Part shown: piece after piece, positions 15,459 through 24,300 of the stretch
How the letters are laid out: every line of letters starts with the position of its first letter
Position numbering within the stretch: position 1 is the first letter of the stretch
Assembly (NCBI GenBank): GCA_902489795.1
Contig: CABUBU010000024.1
Span: forward strand, 1 to 27,430
Direction: 5' to 3'
Origin: an uncultured Azospirillum sp.
GTDB lineage: Bacteria > Pseudomonadota > Alphaproteobacteria > RF32 > CAG-239
DNA length: 27,430 nt
Notes under the pieces: generated by a model
Told to the model about the DNA's origin: nothing
Seen by the model: the letters and a program-made list of their open reading frames with translations, nothing else
The model's database searches: none
Position numbers and translations under genes: made by a program

Positions 15459-15487
15459 ATTATAGCTGCTTTTATCTCTTTTGTCAA
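15459..15487 (-). promoter_or_regulatory. Perfect consensus sigma-70 promoter
   Basis: The minus strand reads TTGACA (15482-15487), a 17-nt spacer and TATAAT (15459-15464), 12 of 12 consensus bases at ideal spacing. The predicted start is near 15452, 26 nt before the 78-residue gene. From 15488 to 15623 no other gene is seen; an imperfect hairpin lies at about 15557-15583. Confidence 0.8.
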
Positions 15488-15623
15488 AGATGACTGACAA
15501 AAAAATTTTTCGCAAAACCTCTTCATTTTTCTTCTTTAGAAAAAAACTTCTCCCCCGACAGGCAAAACGTTATTTTGTCCTGCCGATCAGACAACGGCCT
15601 CGAGTTCTTCGAAGCCGTTTGTT

Positions 15624-16016
15624 TTAATTTATGGATTTATAGAATTCTTTGCCGCGTTCGTCATATTGATAATACATCAGCAAATCGCGCTTGTTGACAG
15701 TATCGGCATCAATGGCGGCGACCGGAATACCCCACAAAATCGAAATCGGCCAGGTCAAAAGATTAAGAAAACCGTAAAGATTTTGTTCCGACTGAGCGGC
15801 ACGACCGTTCCCCAAATAAAAATTGCCGACCCCGGGAAGAATATTGAGCAATCCCGCTTTCATCGGGCTGGCAGGTTTTTCCCAATCTCCGAGCGGTCTG
15901 TCAACGGAGATGCCTTTGTATTGCAGCTCGCTCAGCTGCCTTTGCTCCTGATAGGTTAAAGACTGGCAGGCCGAAAGCAACAGGCACAGCCCTAAAAAAG
16001 ATAAAATTTTAGTCAT
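15624..16016 (-). CDS. Small lipoprotein with hydrophobic patch (130 aa)
   Basis: The ATG at 16016 is chosen because AAGGAA lies 8 nt upstream; the in-frame TTG at 16022 has no ribosome-binding site of its own. Residues 1-17 form a lipoprotein signal ending LLLSAC, with lipidation of the cysteine. The mature part contains a glycine-rich hydrophobic stretch (GLLNILPGVGNFYLGNG) and a second one (GFLNLLTWPISILWGIPVAAIDA) before DTVNKRDLLMYY. Similar small lipoproteins with an LPGxGNFYL...LTWPxSxxWGIP...DAxTxNKK pattern occur in other Gram-negatives as I recall; function is unknown. The gene follows a short leader that contains its own promoter and terminator-like hairpin. Confidence 0.75.
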   Translation of the reverse strand: MTKILSFLGLCLLLSACQSLTYQEQRQLSELQYKGISVDRPLGDWEKPASPMKAGLLNILPGVGNFYLGNGRAAQSEQNLYGFLNLLTWPISILWGIPVAAIDADTVNKRDLLMYYQYDERGKEFYKSIN

Positions 16017-16048
16017 TGTCAAACTTCCTTTTAATTATTTTGAGCAAT

Positions 16049-16077
16049 AAAAAAATGCCACCTTGATGAAAGGCGGC
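16049..16077 (-). terminator. Terminator or attenuator in front of the lipoprotein gene
   Basis: GCCACCTT (16057-16064) pairs with AAGGCGGC (16070-16077), with one G-T, around a 5-nt loop. On the minus strand it is followed by A and seven T (16049-16055). It lies 33 bp upstream of the ATG at 16016, so it either ends a separate short RNA or attenuates the lipoprotein transcript. Confidence 0.65.
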
Positions 16078-16104
16078 AGGAAGTTCAAACCTACTAATAG
16101 TAAT

Positions 16105-16110
16105 AGTGTA
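16105..16110 (-). promoter_or_regulatory. Extended -10 box, TGCTACACT
   Basis: TACACT (16105-16110) preceded by TG at the extended -10 position on the minus strand; no good -35 box. A start near 16098 would give an RNA of about 50 nt ending at the hairpin 16049-16077, or a leader of the lipoprotein gene. Confidence 0.4.
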
Positions 16111-16477
16111 GCATATTTGGCATATAAATACACCTTATTAACTACCTTCCTGCCTGTAGGCAAAAAGATAGTTTTTTACGCCTGCTTATCAGCAGACAAC
16201 TATTAAGAGGGTTTGAAACCTCACACCGGTCATCAACCGATGTGCCTGAAAGCTAGCAAACACAACGCCGATAGTTAACCGTTCTGTAAATACTTTTGCC
16301 GGAACTTTCGCAAAAAACGCCTTTCGGCGTTTTTCTTGCACGGGGTGACCATCAAAGCCCCCGGCAACCGGCTTCAAATAAGCCGCAGGTCTTGCCGTGA
16401 GCCGATAACGGCCAAAGCCTGCATCAAACGCTGATCAGCCATATCTTTCCGTCACCTGTTTAAAACTTTCCGTTAAA
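16111..16477. other. Structured intergenic region without a recognised gene
   Basis: About 370 bp with much secondary structure and no convincing gene. A perfect hairpin with T-tracts lies at 16313-16334 (AAAAACGCC, TTTC, GGCGTTTTT). CTTCCTGCC at 16146-16154 is complementary to GGCAGGAAG at 16076-16084. A T-arm-like GAGGGTTTGAAACCTC lies at about 16206-16221. A minus-strand mini-frame of 22 codons (16374-16442, MADQRLMQALAVIGS...) starts after GGAAAGAT. A longer minus frame (16189-16377) has an odd translation (AHRLMTGVRFQTL) that faintly recalls small frames near phage C4/ash antisense-RNA loci. That resemblance is from memory and weak. Confidence 0.4.
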
Positions 16478-16579
16478 AAACTCAAAATAATCCCGTGGCC
16501 TAGCAGATGGTTTTTCTTTAAGGGCGTGGTGCCAGCAAACGCCTTAAAGTCATAAAACGGTCTGCATTGCGATTATTGC

Positions 16580-17006
16580 TTAGTTTGCCGTAAACGGAGC
16601 AAAATCCATCGTCAACTGACTTTGCGCCGCGTCTTCTTTAAGTTGATTTCAAATATTCTCGGTTATCTTTTGAGTATTCCACCCTGTGAGATCAACATCG
16701 TACTACCGGCACCCAAATTCCCGGTTGCGGTAGCAAAATTTTGCATTTTTCCACCGTCCATATATCAAAAGACTGCTTTCCCTTTTGAGATAGCCCATGA
16801 CCGAGTTGGCGGTAGCTCCGGTAACATATGAATATGAGCGGGACAGACTTTCGCTTCTGTTATACCTGCACCTTTCCACCGACGCAACTTTCCAAGAATT
16901 TGTCCTATTTCTAAACAACGTCCTTTATAAAACGCCTTTCTGCAAAAGTTGAGAACGATGCTATTTTATGGTTCCGCATCGTATGCGTTATTGTATGCTT
17001 GTTCAT
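16580..17006 (-). pseudogene. tnpA: IS200/IS605 family tnpA transposase, multiply broken (copy B)
   Basis: The ATG at 17006 reads MNKHTITHT, as in copy A, but this frame stops within about 35 codons. A second frame reads CRKAFYKGRCLEIGQILGKL then CPAHIHMLPELPP, so the HIH motif is kept. A third frame (from about 16800) reads VMGYLKRESSLLIYGRW...REFGCR and ends at TAG. It continues past this stop as YDVDLTGWNTQKITENI, then TGA, then NQLKEDAAQSQLTMDF. At the catalytic-tyrosine position (EYI in copy A) it has ENI, so the tyrosine codon has become AAT. Two frameshifts, two stops and loss of the catalytic residue make it dead. Confidence 0.8.
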
Positions 17007-17011
17007 TAAAT

Positions 17012-17070
17012 AACTCCTTTGCTTTTATATGACTGTTGCAGACCATCACACTCACAATAGCAAAGGAGTT
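17012..17070 (-). promoter_or_regulatory. Left-end stem-loop sequestering the tnpA ribosome-binding site (copy B)
   Basis: AACTCCTTTGCT (17012-17023) and AGCAAAGGAGTT (17059-17070) are perfectly complementary over 12 bp. On the minus strand the 3' arm is AGCAAAGGAGTT, whose AAGGAG lies 8 nt before the tnpA ATG. The stem would therefore bury the Shine-Dalgarno, matching the known IS200 control of transposase translation. Confidence 0.65.
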
Positions 17071-17131
17071 TTTTGTGCAAAGCTATATGTTTGTCGGAAC
17101 CACCAACCAAACCGATGGTTTTCTTGTTTAC

Positions 17132-17165
17132 AAAAAAGCCGCCGGTTTTCACCGACGGCTTTTTT
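17132..17165 (-). terminator. Terminator of the rplJL-rpoBC operon
   Basis: A 15-bp stem with one mismatch (17132-17146 with 17151-17165), loop TTTC, and six T following on either strand. It lies 28 bp beyond the rpoC stop. Confidence 0.9.
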
Positions 17166-17192
17166 GCTTTCAGCTTTTCTTGCTGTTCAGGC

Positions 17193-20100
17193 TTATTCGG
17201 CCGGCTGCTGCTCAACCGCGGGGGTTTCGCTTTCAGCGCTTTCAACCTGTTCGGCAGCCTCTTCACGCAAGGCCAGAATTTCCTTGTCGTTTTGGGCGGC
17301 AACCCGTTTCAGGTTACGCAGAACGGTACCGGTACCGGCCGGAATCAGACGGCCGACGATAACGTTTTCTTTCAGGCCGGTCAGATGATCAACCTTGCCT
17401 TCAACCGCAGCTTCGGTCAGAACACGGGTGGTTTCCTGGAAGGAGGCCGCCGAGATGAACGACTTGGTTTGCAGCGAAGCCTTGGTAATACCGAGCAGAA
17501 CCGGATCCGCCTCGGCCGGAACACCGCCTTCGGCAATCGTCTTCTCGTTTTCCGCCTCAAAGACATCTCGGTCAACCTGCTCGCCGATGAGGAACGTGGT
17601 ATCATTCGGAACGCGGATTTCAACCTTGCGCAGCATCTGCGAAACGATCACTTCAATATGCTTGTCGTTGATCTTCACGCCTTGCAGACGGTAAACGTCC
17701 TGAACTTCCTTGACCAGATATTCGGCCAGTTTTTCAACGCCCAGAACGCGCAAAATATCGTGTGGTGCCGGCGTACCTTCGACCAGCATGTCGCCTTTCT
17801 TGACCACGTCACCTTCCTGAACCACCAGATGGCGCCCCTTGGGAATCAGGTATTCAATTGCCTCGCCTTTGGCCGGAACCACGGTAATCCGCTGTTTGGC
17901 CTTATAGTCTTTGCCGAATTCGACCACGCCGTCAATATCGGAAATGATCGCCTGATCCTTCGGATGACGGGCTTCGAACAATTCGGCCACGCGCGGCAGA
18001 CCACCGGTAATATCCTTGGTCTTGGAGCTTTCCCGCGGAATTCTCGCAACCACGTCGCCGACTTTGACTTCCGCACCGTTTTCCACCGTCAGAATAGCGC
18101 CGACCGACAGATAATAACGGACTTCCTTGCCGTTGTCGAACAGGATCGGATTGCCCTTTTCGTCCTTCAGCATAATGCCCGGTTTAAGGCTGGCGGAATT
18201 GGCGCCCGAATGCCAGTCGATAACGACGTTGTCAACTACACCGGTGGTTTCGTCGACGCGTTCTTCAAGCGAAATGTTGTTGATCAGGTCAACCCATTCA
18301 ACTCGACCGGCTTTTTCGGTAATAACCGGAATCGTAAACGGATCCCATTCGGCAACCTTCTGCCCTTTCTTGACCTTGGCGCCTTCGGCTACCAGAATCT
18401 TGGTACCGTAAGGAACTTTGTGACGCGATTTCTCACGTTCGTTGCCGTCAACGATCACAATCTCGCAGTTGCGCGACAAAACGATCATATGGCCGTCGGA
18501 GTTGGTAACCGTGTGGTTGTTTTCAAGCTTCAGAACACCGGCAAACGGTACTTCGACCGTCGACTGTTCGGCCGATTTGGAGGCCGCACCGCCGATGTGG
18601 AAGGTTCTCATCGTCAACTGAGTACCCGGTTCACCGATCGACTGAGCGGCAATAACGCCGACCGCTTCACCGATGTTAACCGGCGTACCGCGAGCCAGAT
18701 CGCGTCCGTAGCAGGCGGCGCAAACGCCGTTTTTGCATTCACAGGTCAGAACCGAACGGATCTTAACCTGTTCGACGCCGGCTTTTTCAACCACATCAAC
18801 GTCGTCTTCGGTAATCAGCTTGCCTTTCTTGACCAGCACTTCGCCGGTTTCCGGATGAACGATATCTTCCTGAATGGTACGGCCGAGAATACGCTCGCCG
18901 ATGGAAACGATGACATTGCCGCCGTCAACGACCGGACGAACGATAATGCCGCGTTCGGTACCGCAATCCTGTTCGGTAACCACCACATCCTGAGCAACGT
19001 CTACCAGACGACGGGTCAGATAACCGGAGTTTGCAGTCTTCAGAGCGGTATCGGCCAGACCTTTACGGGCGCCGTGGGTAGAGTTGAAGTACTCAAGCAC
19101 CGTCAGGCCTTCCTTAAAGTTGGAGATAATCGGCTGTTCGATAATTTCGCCCGAAGGTTTCGCCATCAAACCGCGCATACCGGCAACCTGACGCATCTGC
19201 GCGGCGGAACCGCGGGCGCCGGAGTGAGCCATCATGTAAACCGAGTTGATGTAGCCGTTTTCGGTCTTGGAAATGTTTTTCATCATTTCGTCGGCCACTT
19301 TGTCGGTACAGGCCGCCCAGATATCGATAACCTTGTTGTACTTTTCGCCTTTGGTGATCAGACCGTTCTGATACTGCTGTTCAAATTCCTTAACCTGTTT
19401 TTCGGTTTCGGCAACCAGCTCCTTCTTGGCTTCCGGCACGATAAGGTCGTCCTTGCCGAACGAAATGCCGGCCTTGCAGGCGTTCTGGAAACCGAGCGAC
19501 ATCAGGCGGTCAACGAACATAACCGTTTCCTTCTGTCCGCAGTGGCGGTAGATGATGTCGATAATCTCGCCGATTTCCTTCTTTTTGACCAGACGGTTGA
19601 CGAGCGAGAACGGAACGTCCTTATGCTGTGGCAGAATTTCCGCCACCATCAGACGTCCCGGAGTGGTATCGACCAGACCGTATTTGGCTTCGCCGTTGTC
19701 GTCGATATAGCTGATGCGGCATTTGATTTTGCTGTGCAGATCGACCGCTTTGGCATCCAGAGCCAGCAGCACTTCGTTATAATCGGCAAAAATCGAGCCT
19801 TCGCCTTTCAAACCGTCGGCATCATAGGTCAGGTAGTAAATACCCAGAACCATGTCCTGAGTCGGCACGATAATCGGCTTACCCGAGGCCGGCGACAGAA
19901 TATTGTTGGTGGACATCATCAAAACGCGGGCTTCCAGCTGAGCTTCCACCGACAGCGGAACGTGAACCGCCATTTGGTCGCCGTCGAAGTCGGCGTTAAA
20001 AGCGGTACATACCAGCGGGTGCAGGTGAATGGCCTTACCTTCGACCAGAACCGGTTCAAAAGCCTGAATACCCAGTCTGTGCAAGGTCGGCGCACGGTTA

Positions 20101-21374
20101 AGCAGAACCGGATGTTCGCGGATCACTTCTTCTAAGATGTCCCAGACTTCCGGACGTTCTTTTTCAACCATGCGTTTGGCCGCTTTGATGGTCGTAGCAT
20201 GTCCGTACAGTTCCAGCTTGGCGTAAACGAACGGCTTGAACAGTTCCAGCGCCATCTTCTTCGGCAGACCGCACTGCTGCAATCTCAGTTCCGGACCGAC
20301 GGTAATAACTGAACGGCCGGAATAGTCGACGCGCTTGCCGAGCAGGTTCTGACGGAAACGTCCCTGCTTGCCCTTCAGCATGTCGGACAAAGATTTCAGC
20401 GGACGCTTGTTGGTACCGGTAATGGCACGCGAACGACGACCGTTGTCAAACAGAGCGTCAACCGATTCCTGCAGCATGCGTTTTTCGTTGCGGATGATAA
20501 TGTCCGGCGCATGCAGTTCAAGCAAACGTTTCAAACGGTTGTTGCGGTTGATCACGCGGCGGTACAGATCGTTTAAGTCGGAAGTGGCAAAACGGCCGCC
20601 GTCAAGCGGAACCAGCGGACGCAGTTCCGGCGGAATAACCGGCAGCACATCCAAGATCATCCATTCCGGCTTGGTGTTGGAGTTAAGGAACGCCTCAATA
20701 ATCTTCAAGCGCTTAACCAGCTTTTTGCGTTTGGCTTCCGAAGCGTTGTCCTTCAGTTCGGCGCGGATCGCTTTTCTTTCCGCTTCCAAATCGATCGAAG
20801 CAAGAATTTCCTTGATCGCTTCGGCACCGATGCCGGCACGGAAAGAATCTTCGCCGTATTCGTCAATCGCTTCCTGATACTGTTCTTCCGACAGCATTTC
20901 ATACATGGAAAGCGGTGTCAGCCCCGGTTCGATCACGATGTAGCTTTCAAAGTAGAGAACGCGCTCAAGCGATTTGACGCTGATGTCGGTCAGCATCGCA
21001 ATACGGCTCGGCAGCGACTTCAAAAACCAGATGTGGGCAACCGGCGCAGCCAGTTCGATGTGTCCCATTCTCTCGCGGCGAACGCTGGAGAGAGTAACTT
21101 CCACACCGCACTTTTCGCAGACAATGCCGCGGTATTTCATTCTCTTGTATTTGCCGCACAAACATTCGTAATCTTTGACCGGTCCGAAAATGCGGGCACA
21201 GAACAAGCCGTCTCTTTCCGGTTTGAAAGTACGATAGTTGATGGTCTCGGGCTTTTTGACTTCGCCGTAAGACCAGGAACGGATTTGCTCAGGAGAGGCA
21301 ATGGAGATTTTGATTTCATCAAAAGAATCTCCGTTGGCCGGCTGCTGACCAAAAAATTTCATAATTTCATTCAT
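17193..21374 (-). CDS. rpoC: RNA polymerase beta' subunit (1,393 aa)
   Basis: The largest subunit of the core RNA polymerase, holding the catalytic magnesium. Start MNEIMKFFGQQ at 21374 has GGAG 9 nt upstream; a longer frame to 21428 overlaps rpoB and is rejected. Motifs in order: N-terminal zinc finger CLCGKYKRMKYRGIVCEKC (about 70-90), the active-site loop NADFDGDQMAVH with three Asp ligands (about 460), and the second zinc site with CECKNGVCAACYGRDLARG. A C-terminal Glu/Gln/Pro-rich tail ends at 17193. The length is normal for proteobacteria. It starts 17 bp after the rpoB stop. Confidence 0.98.
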   Translation of the reverse strand: MNEIMKFFGQQPANGDSFDEIKISIASPEQIRSWSYGEVKKPETINYRTFKPERDGLFCARIFGPVKDYECLCGKYKRMKYRGIVCEKCGVEVTLSSVRRERMGHIELAAPVAHIWFLKSLPSRIAMLTDISVKSLERVLYFESYIVIEPGLTPLSMYEMLSEEQYQEAIDEYGEDSFRAGIGAEAIKEILASIDLEAERKAIRAELKDNASEAKRKKLVKRLKIIEAFLNSNTKPEWMILDVLPVIPPELRPLVPLDGGRFATSDLNDLYRRVINRNNRLKRLLELHAPDIIIRNEKRMLQESVDALFDNGRRSRAITGTNKRPLKSLSDMLKGKQGRFRQNLLGKRVDYSGRSVITVGPELRLQQCGLPKKMALELFKPFVYAKLELYGHATTIKAAKRMVEKERPEVWDILEEVIREHPVLLNRAPTLHRLGIQAFEPVLVEGKAIHLHPLVCTAFNADFDGDQMAVHVPLSVEAQLEARVLMMSTNNILSPASGKPIIVPTQDMVLGIYYLTYDADGLKGEGSIFADYNEVLLALDAKAVDLHSKIKCRISYIDDNGEAKYGLVDTTPGRLMVAEILPQHKDVPFSLVNRLVKKKEIGEIIDIIYRHCGQKETVMFVDRLMSLGFQNACKAGISFGKDDLIVPEAKKELVAETEKQVKEFEQQYQNGLITKGEKYNKVIDIWAACTDKVADEMMKNISKTENGYINSVYMMAHSGARGSAAQMRQVAGMRGLMAKPSGEIIEQPIISNFKEGLTVLEYFNSTHGARKGLADTALKTANSGYLTRRLVDVAQDVVVTEQDCGTERGIIVRPVVDGGNVIVSIGERILGRTIQEDIVHPETGEVLVKKGKLITEDDVDVVEKAGVEQVKIRSVLTCECKNGVCAACYGRDLARGTPVNIGEAVGVIAAQSIGEPGTQLTMRTFHIGGAASKSAEQSTVEVPFAGVLKLENNHTVTNSDGHMIVLSRNCEIVIVDGNEREKSRHKVPYGTKILVAEGAKVKKGQKVAEWDPFTIPVITEKAGRVEWVDLINNISLEERVDETTGVVDNVVIDWHSGANSASLKPGIMLKDEKGNPILFDNGKEVRYYLSVGAILTVENGAEVKVGDVVARIPRESSKTKDITGGLPRVAELFEARHPKDQAIISDIDGVVEFGKDYKAKQRITVVPAKGEAIEYLIPKGRHLVVQEGDVVKKGDMLVEGTPAPHDILRVLGVEKLAEYLVKEVQDVYRLQGVKINDKHIEVIVSQMLRKVEIRVPNDTTFLIGEQVDRDVFEAENEKTIAEGGVPAEADPVLLGITKASLQTKSFISAASFQETTRVLTEAAVEGKVDHLTGLKENVIVGRLIPAGTGTVLRNLKRVAAQNDKEILALREEAAEQVESAESETPAVEQQPAE

Positions 21375-21391
21375 ATTTTTTATCTCCAATT

Positions 21392-24300
21392 CTAAACGGC
21401 TTCGTTCTGCAACTCGATGTTCAGGCACAGGGACTTGATTTCCTTAACCAAAACGTTGAAAGATTCCGGTGCGCCGGCTTCAAAGCCTTCTTCGCCGCGG
21501 ACAATCGCCTCGTAAACCTTGGTTCTGCCGTTGACGTCATCGGACTTGACGGTCATCATTTCCTGCAGGGTGTAGGCCGCACCGTACGCCTGCAGAGCCC
21601 AAACTTCCATTTCGCCGAAACGTTGTCCGCCGAACTGAGCCTTACCACCGAGCGGCTGCTGGGTAACCAGAGAGTACGGTCCAACTGAACGCGCGTGCAT
21701 CTTCTCGTCAACGATGTGGTGCAGCTTGATCATATAAATGATGCCGACCGTTACCTTGCGGTCAAACTTCTCGCCGGTGCGACCGTCATAGAGATCAATC
21801 TGGCCGGAAGTCGGCAGACCCGCCATTGACAGCATGCGGTTGATGTCTTCCTCATGCGCGCCGTCAAAGACCGGAGTCGCCATCGGAATGCCGTTTTTGA
21901 CGTTTTTGATCATCTCGACCTTTTCTTCCGTCGTCAGATCGGCAATCTCGCGCTTAAACTGCTTTTCGCCGTAAATTTCCTTCAGCTTGCCGTTCAGTTC
22001 TTCCAGCGTCTTTTCGCCGCGTTTGTACTGTTCGCACATCTCGTTCAACTGCTTGCCGAGTTCTTTGGCCGCCCAGCCGAGGTGCGTTTCGAGAATTTGT
22101 CCGACGTTCATACGGGAAGGCACGCCCAACGGGTTCAGCACGATGTCAACCGGGGTGCCGTCTTCGGTATAAGGCATATCCTCAAGCGGCAGTACGCGGG
22201 AAACCGTACCTTTGTTACCGTGACGGCCGGCCATCTTGTCGCCGGTCTGCATCTTACGCTTGGTAGCGATAAAGACTTTGACCGTTTTCAAAACGCCGGG
22301 CAGGAGATCGTCGCCGCGCTGAACTTTTTCCACCTTGTCGTCAAAGTGCTTCTGCACGCCGGCAACACGGGCGTCAAAGGCCGCCGCGAATTCTTCGATC
22401 CGAGCCATGACTTCTTCGTCTTTGACCACGATCTTGCGCCACTGCGAAGACGGAACGTCGGCAAAAGACTCTTCCGTCAGAACCGACTTCTTGGCAATGC
22501 CCTTCGGCGCATCGACAACCGTCTGGCCGATCAGCATTTCCTTTAAGCGGGCGTCAAACACTTTGCGGATGATCGCAATTTCGTCGTCACGGTCTTTTGC
22601 CAGCTGGGAAATTTCCTGCTGTTCAATCGCCAACGCACGCTCGTCTTTTTCGACGCCGCGGCGGGAGAAGACATGAACGTCAACAACGATGCCTTCAATA
22701 CCCGGCTGAACACGCAGCGAGGTATCGCGCACGTCGGAAGCTTTCTCGCCGAAAATGGCGCGCAGCAGTTTTTCTTCCGGCGTAACCGGCGATTCGCCTT
22801 TCGGCGTAACTTTGCCGACCAGAATATCACCGGCCTTGACTTCGGCGCCGATGTAAACGATACCGGCTTCGTCAAGGTTGCGCAGCGCTTCTTCGCCCAC
22901 GTTCGGAATATCACGGGTAATTTCTTCCTGGCCGAGCTTGGTATCGCGGGCCATTACTTCAAATTCCTCGATATGCAGCGAAGTCAGAACGTCGTCGCGG
23001 GAAACACGTTCGGAGAGCAGAATCGCGTCTTCGTAGTTCAGACCGTTCCACGGCATAAAGGCAACCAGCATGTTCTTGCCGAGAGCCAGTTCGCCCATGT
23101 CAGTACACGGACCGTCGGCCATGATGTCGCCGGCCTTGACCACGTCGCCGACCTTAACCAGCGGCACCTGGTTGATGCAGGTGTTCTGGTTGGAACGACG
23201 GAACTTCGACAGCTTGTAAATTTCAACACCGACACCGTCCGAATTTTTGCTCATCGAACGAACAACGATGCGGTTTGCATCAACCGCGTCGACCACGCCG
23301 TCATACTTACATACGACAGTTGCACCGGAATCTTTGGCAACGGTGGCTTCCATACCGGTACCTACCAGCGGAGCTTCCGAACGCAGCAGGGGCACGCCCT
23401 GACGCTGCATGTTCGATCCCATCAAGGCACGGTTCGCGTCGTCGTTTTCCAGGAACGGAATAAGCGCGGTCGCAACCGACACCAGCTGTTTCGGCGAAAC
23501 GTCGATGAAGTTGATGTCTTCCGGCGCATGGAATTCAAATTCGCCGGCTTTGCGGCAGGCAATGGTATCTTTGACGAAAGTGCCGTCATCACGGACTTCG
23601 GCATTGGCTTCCGCAATAATATACCGTCCCTCCTGATCGGCTGACAAATAAACCACTTCATCGGTTACCCTGCCGTTTACGATCTTGCGATACGGACATT
23701 CGATAAAGCCATATTTATTGATACGCGCATAAGTCGACAGCGAGTTAATCAGACCAATGTTCGGACCTTCCGGCGTTTCAATCGGGCAGATACGACCGTA
23801 GTGGGTCGGGTGCACGTCACGGACTTCAAAACCGGCGCGGTCGCGGGACAAACCGCCGGGTCCCAAAGCCGACAGACGGCGCTTGTGGGTAATTTCCGAC
23901 AGCGGGTTGTTCTGATCCATAAACTGCGACAACTGCGAAGAACCGAAGAACTCGCGGATTACCGAAGCAATAGGTTTGGCGTTGACCAGATCCTGCGGCT
24001 TGACGTTGTTCAAAACTTCCGAACTCATTCTTTCGCGGATGGCTCTTTCCATACGCAGCAAGCCCATACGGTACTGGTTTTCCATCAGTTCGCCGACCGA
24101 ACGGACACGGCGGTTGCCCAGATGGTCAATATCGTCAACTTCGCCGTGGCCGTCACGCAGTTCGACCAGACGTTTGACAATGCGCAGAATATCGTCCTTG
24201 CGCAGCGTACGATAAGTATCCGGCGCTTCTTCAAACGGAATGTCCAGCGCGGTGTTCATCTTCACACGGCCGACCGAAGACAGGTCATAGCGCTCGTTAT

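Larger units (their letters stand above)
16478..17072 (-). mobile_element. IS200/IS605-type element, decayed (copy B)
   Basis: Minus-strand relative of copies A and C. The left-end stem-loop lies at 17012-17070, the broken tnpA at 16580-17006, and the right-end hairpin at 16516-16549 (CTTTAAGGCGT pairing with ACGCCCTTAAAG, one bulge). Downstream DNA to about 16478 still aligns loosely with the A/C right ends. It lies between the rpoC terminator and the structured intergenic region. Confidence 0.7.

Noticed and set aside
16111..16620. tmRNA or RNase P RNA in the structured region
   Set aside because: I looked on both strands for a tag frame ending in Ala-Ala, a canonical TTCGA T-loop, and RNase P motifs such as AGGAAAGTCCGG, and found none.
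17073..20135. 1,020-codon open frame antisense to rpoC
   Set aside because: It lies wholly opposite rpoC and the copy B left end, has no ribosome-binding site, and its Asn/Phe/Asp/His-rich translation matches no domain. It arises from rpoC codon use that avoids TTA, CTA and TCA.
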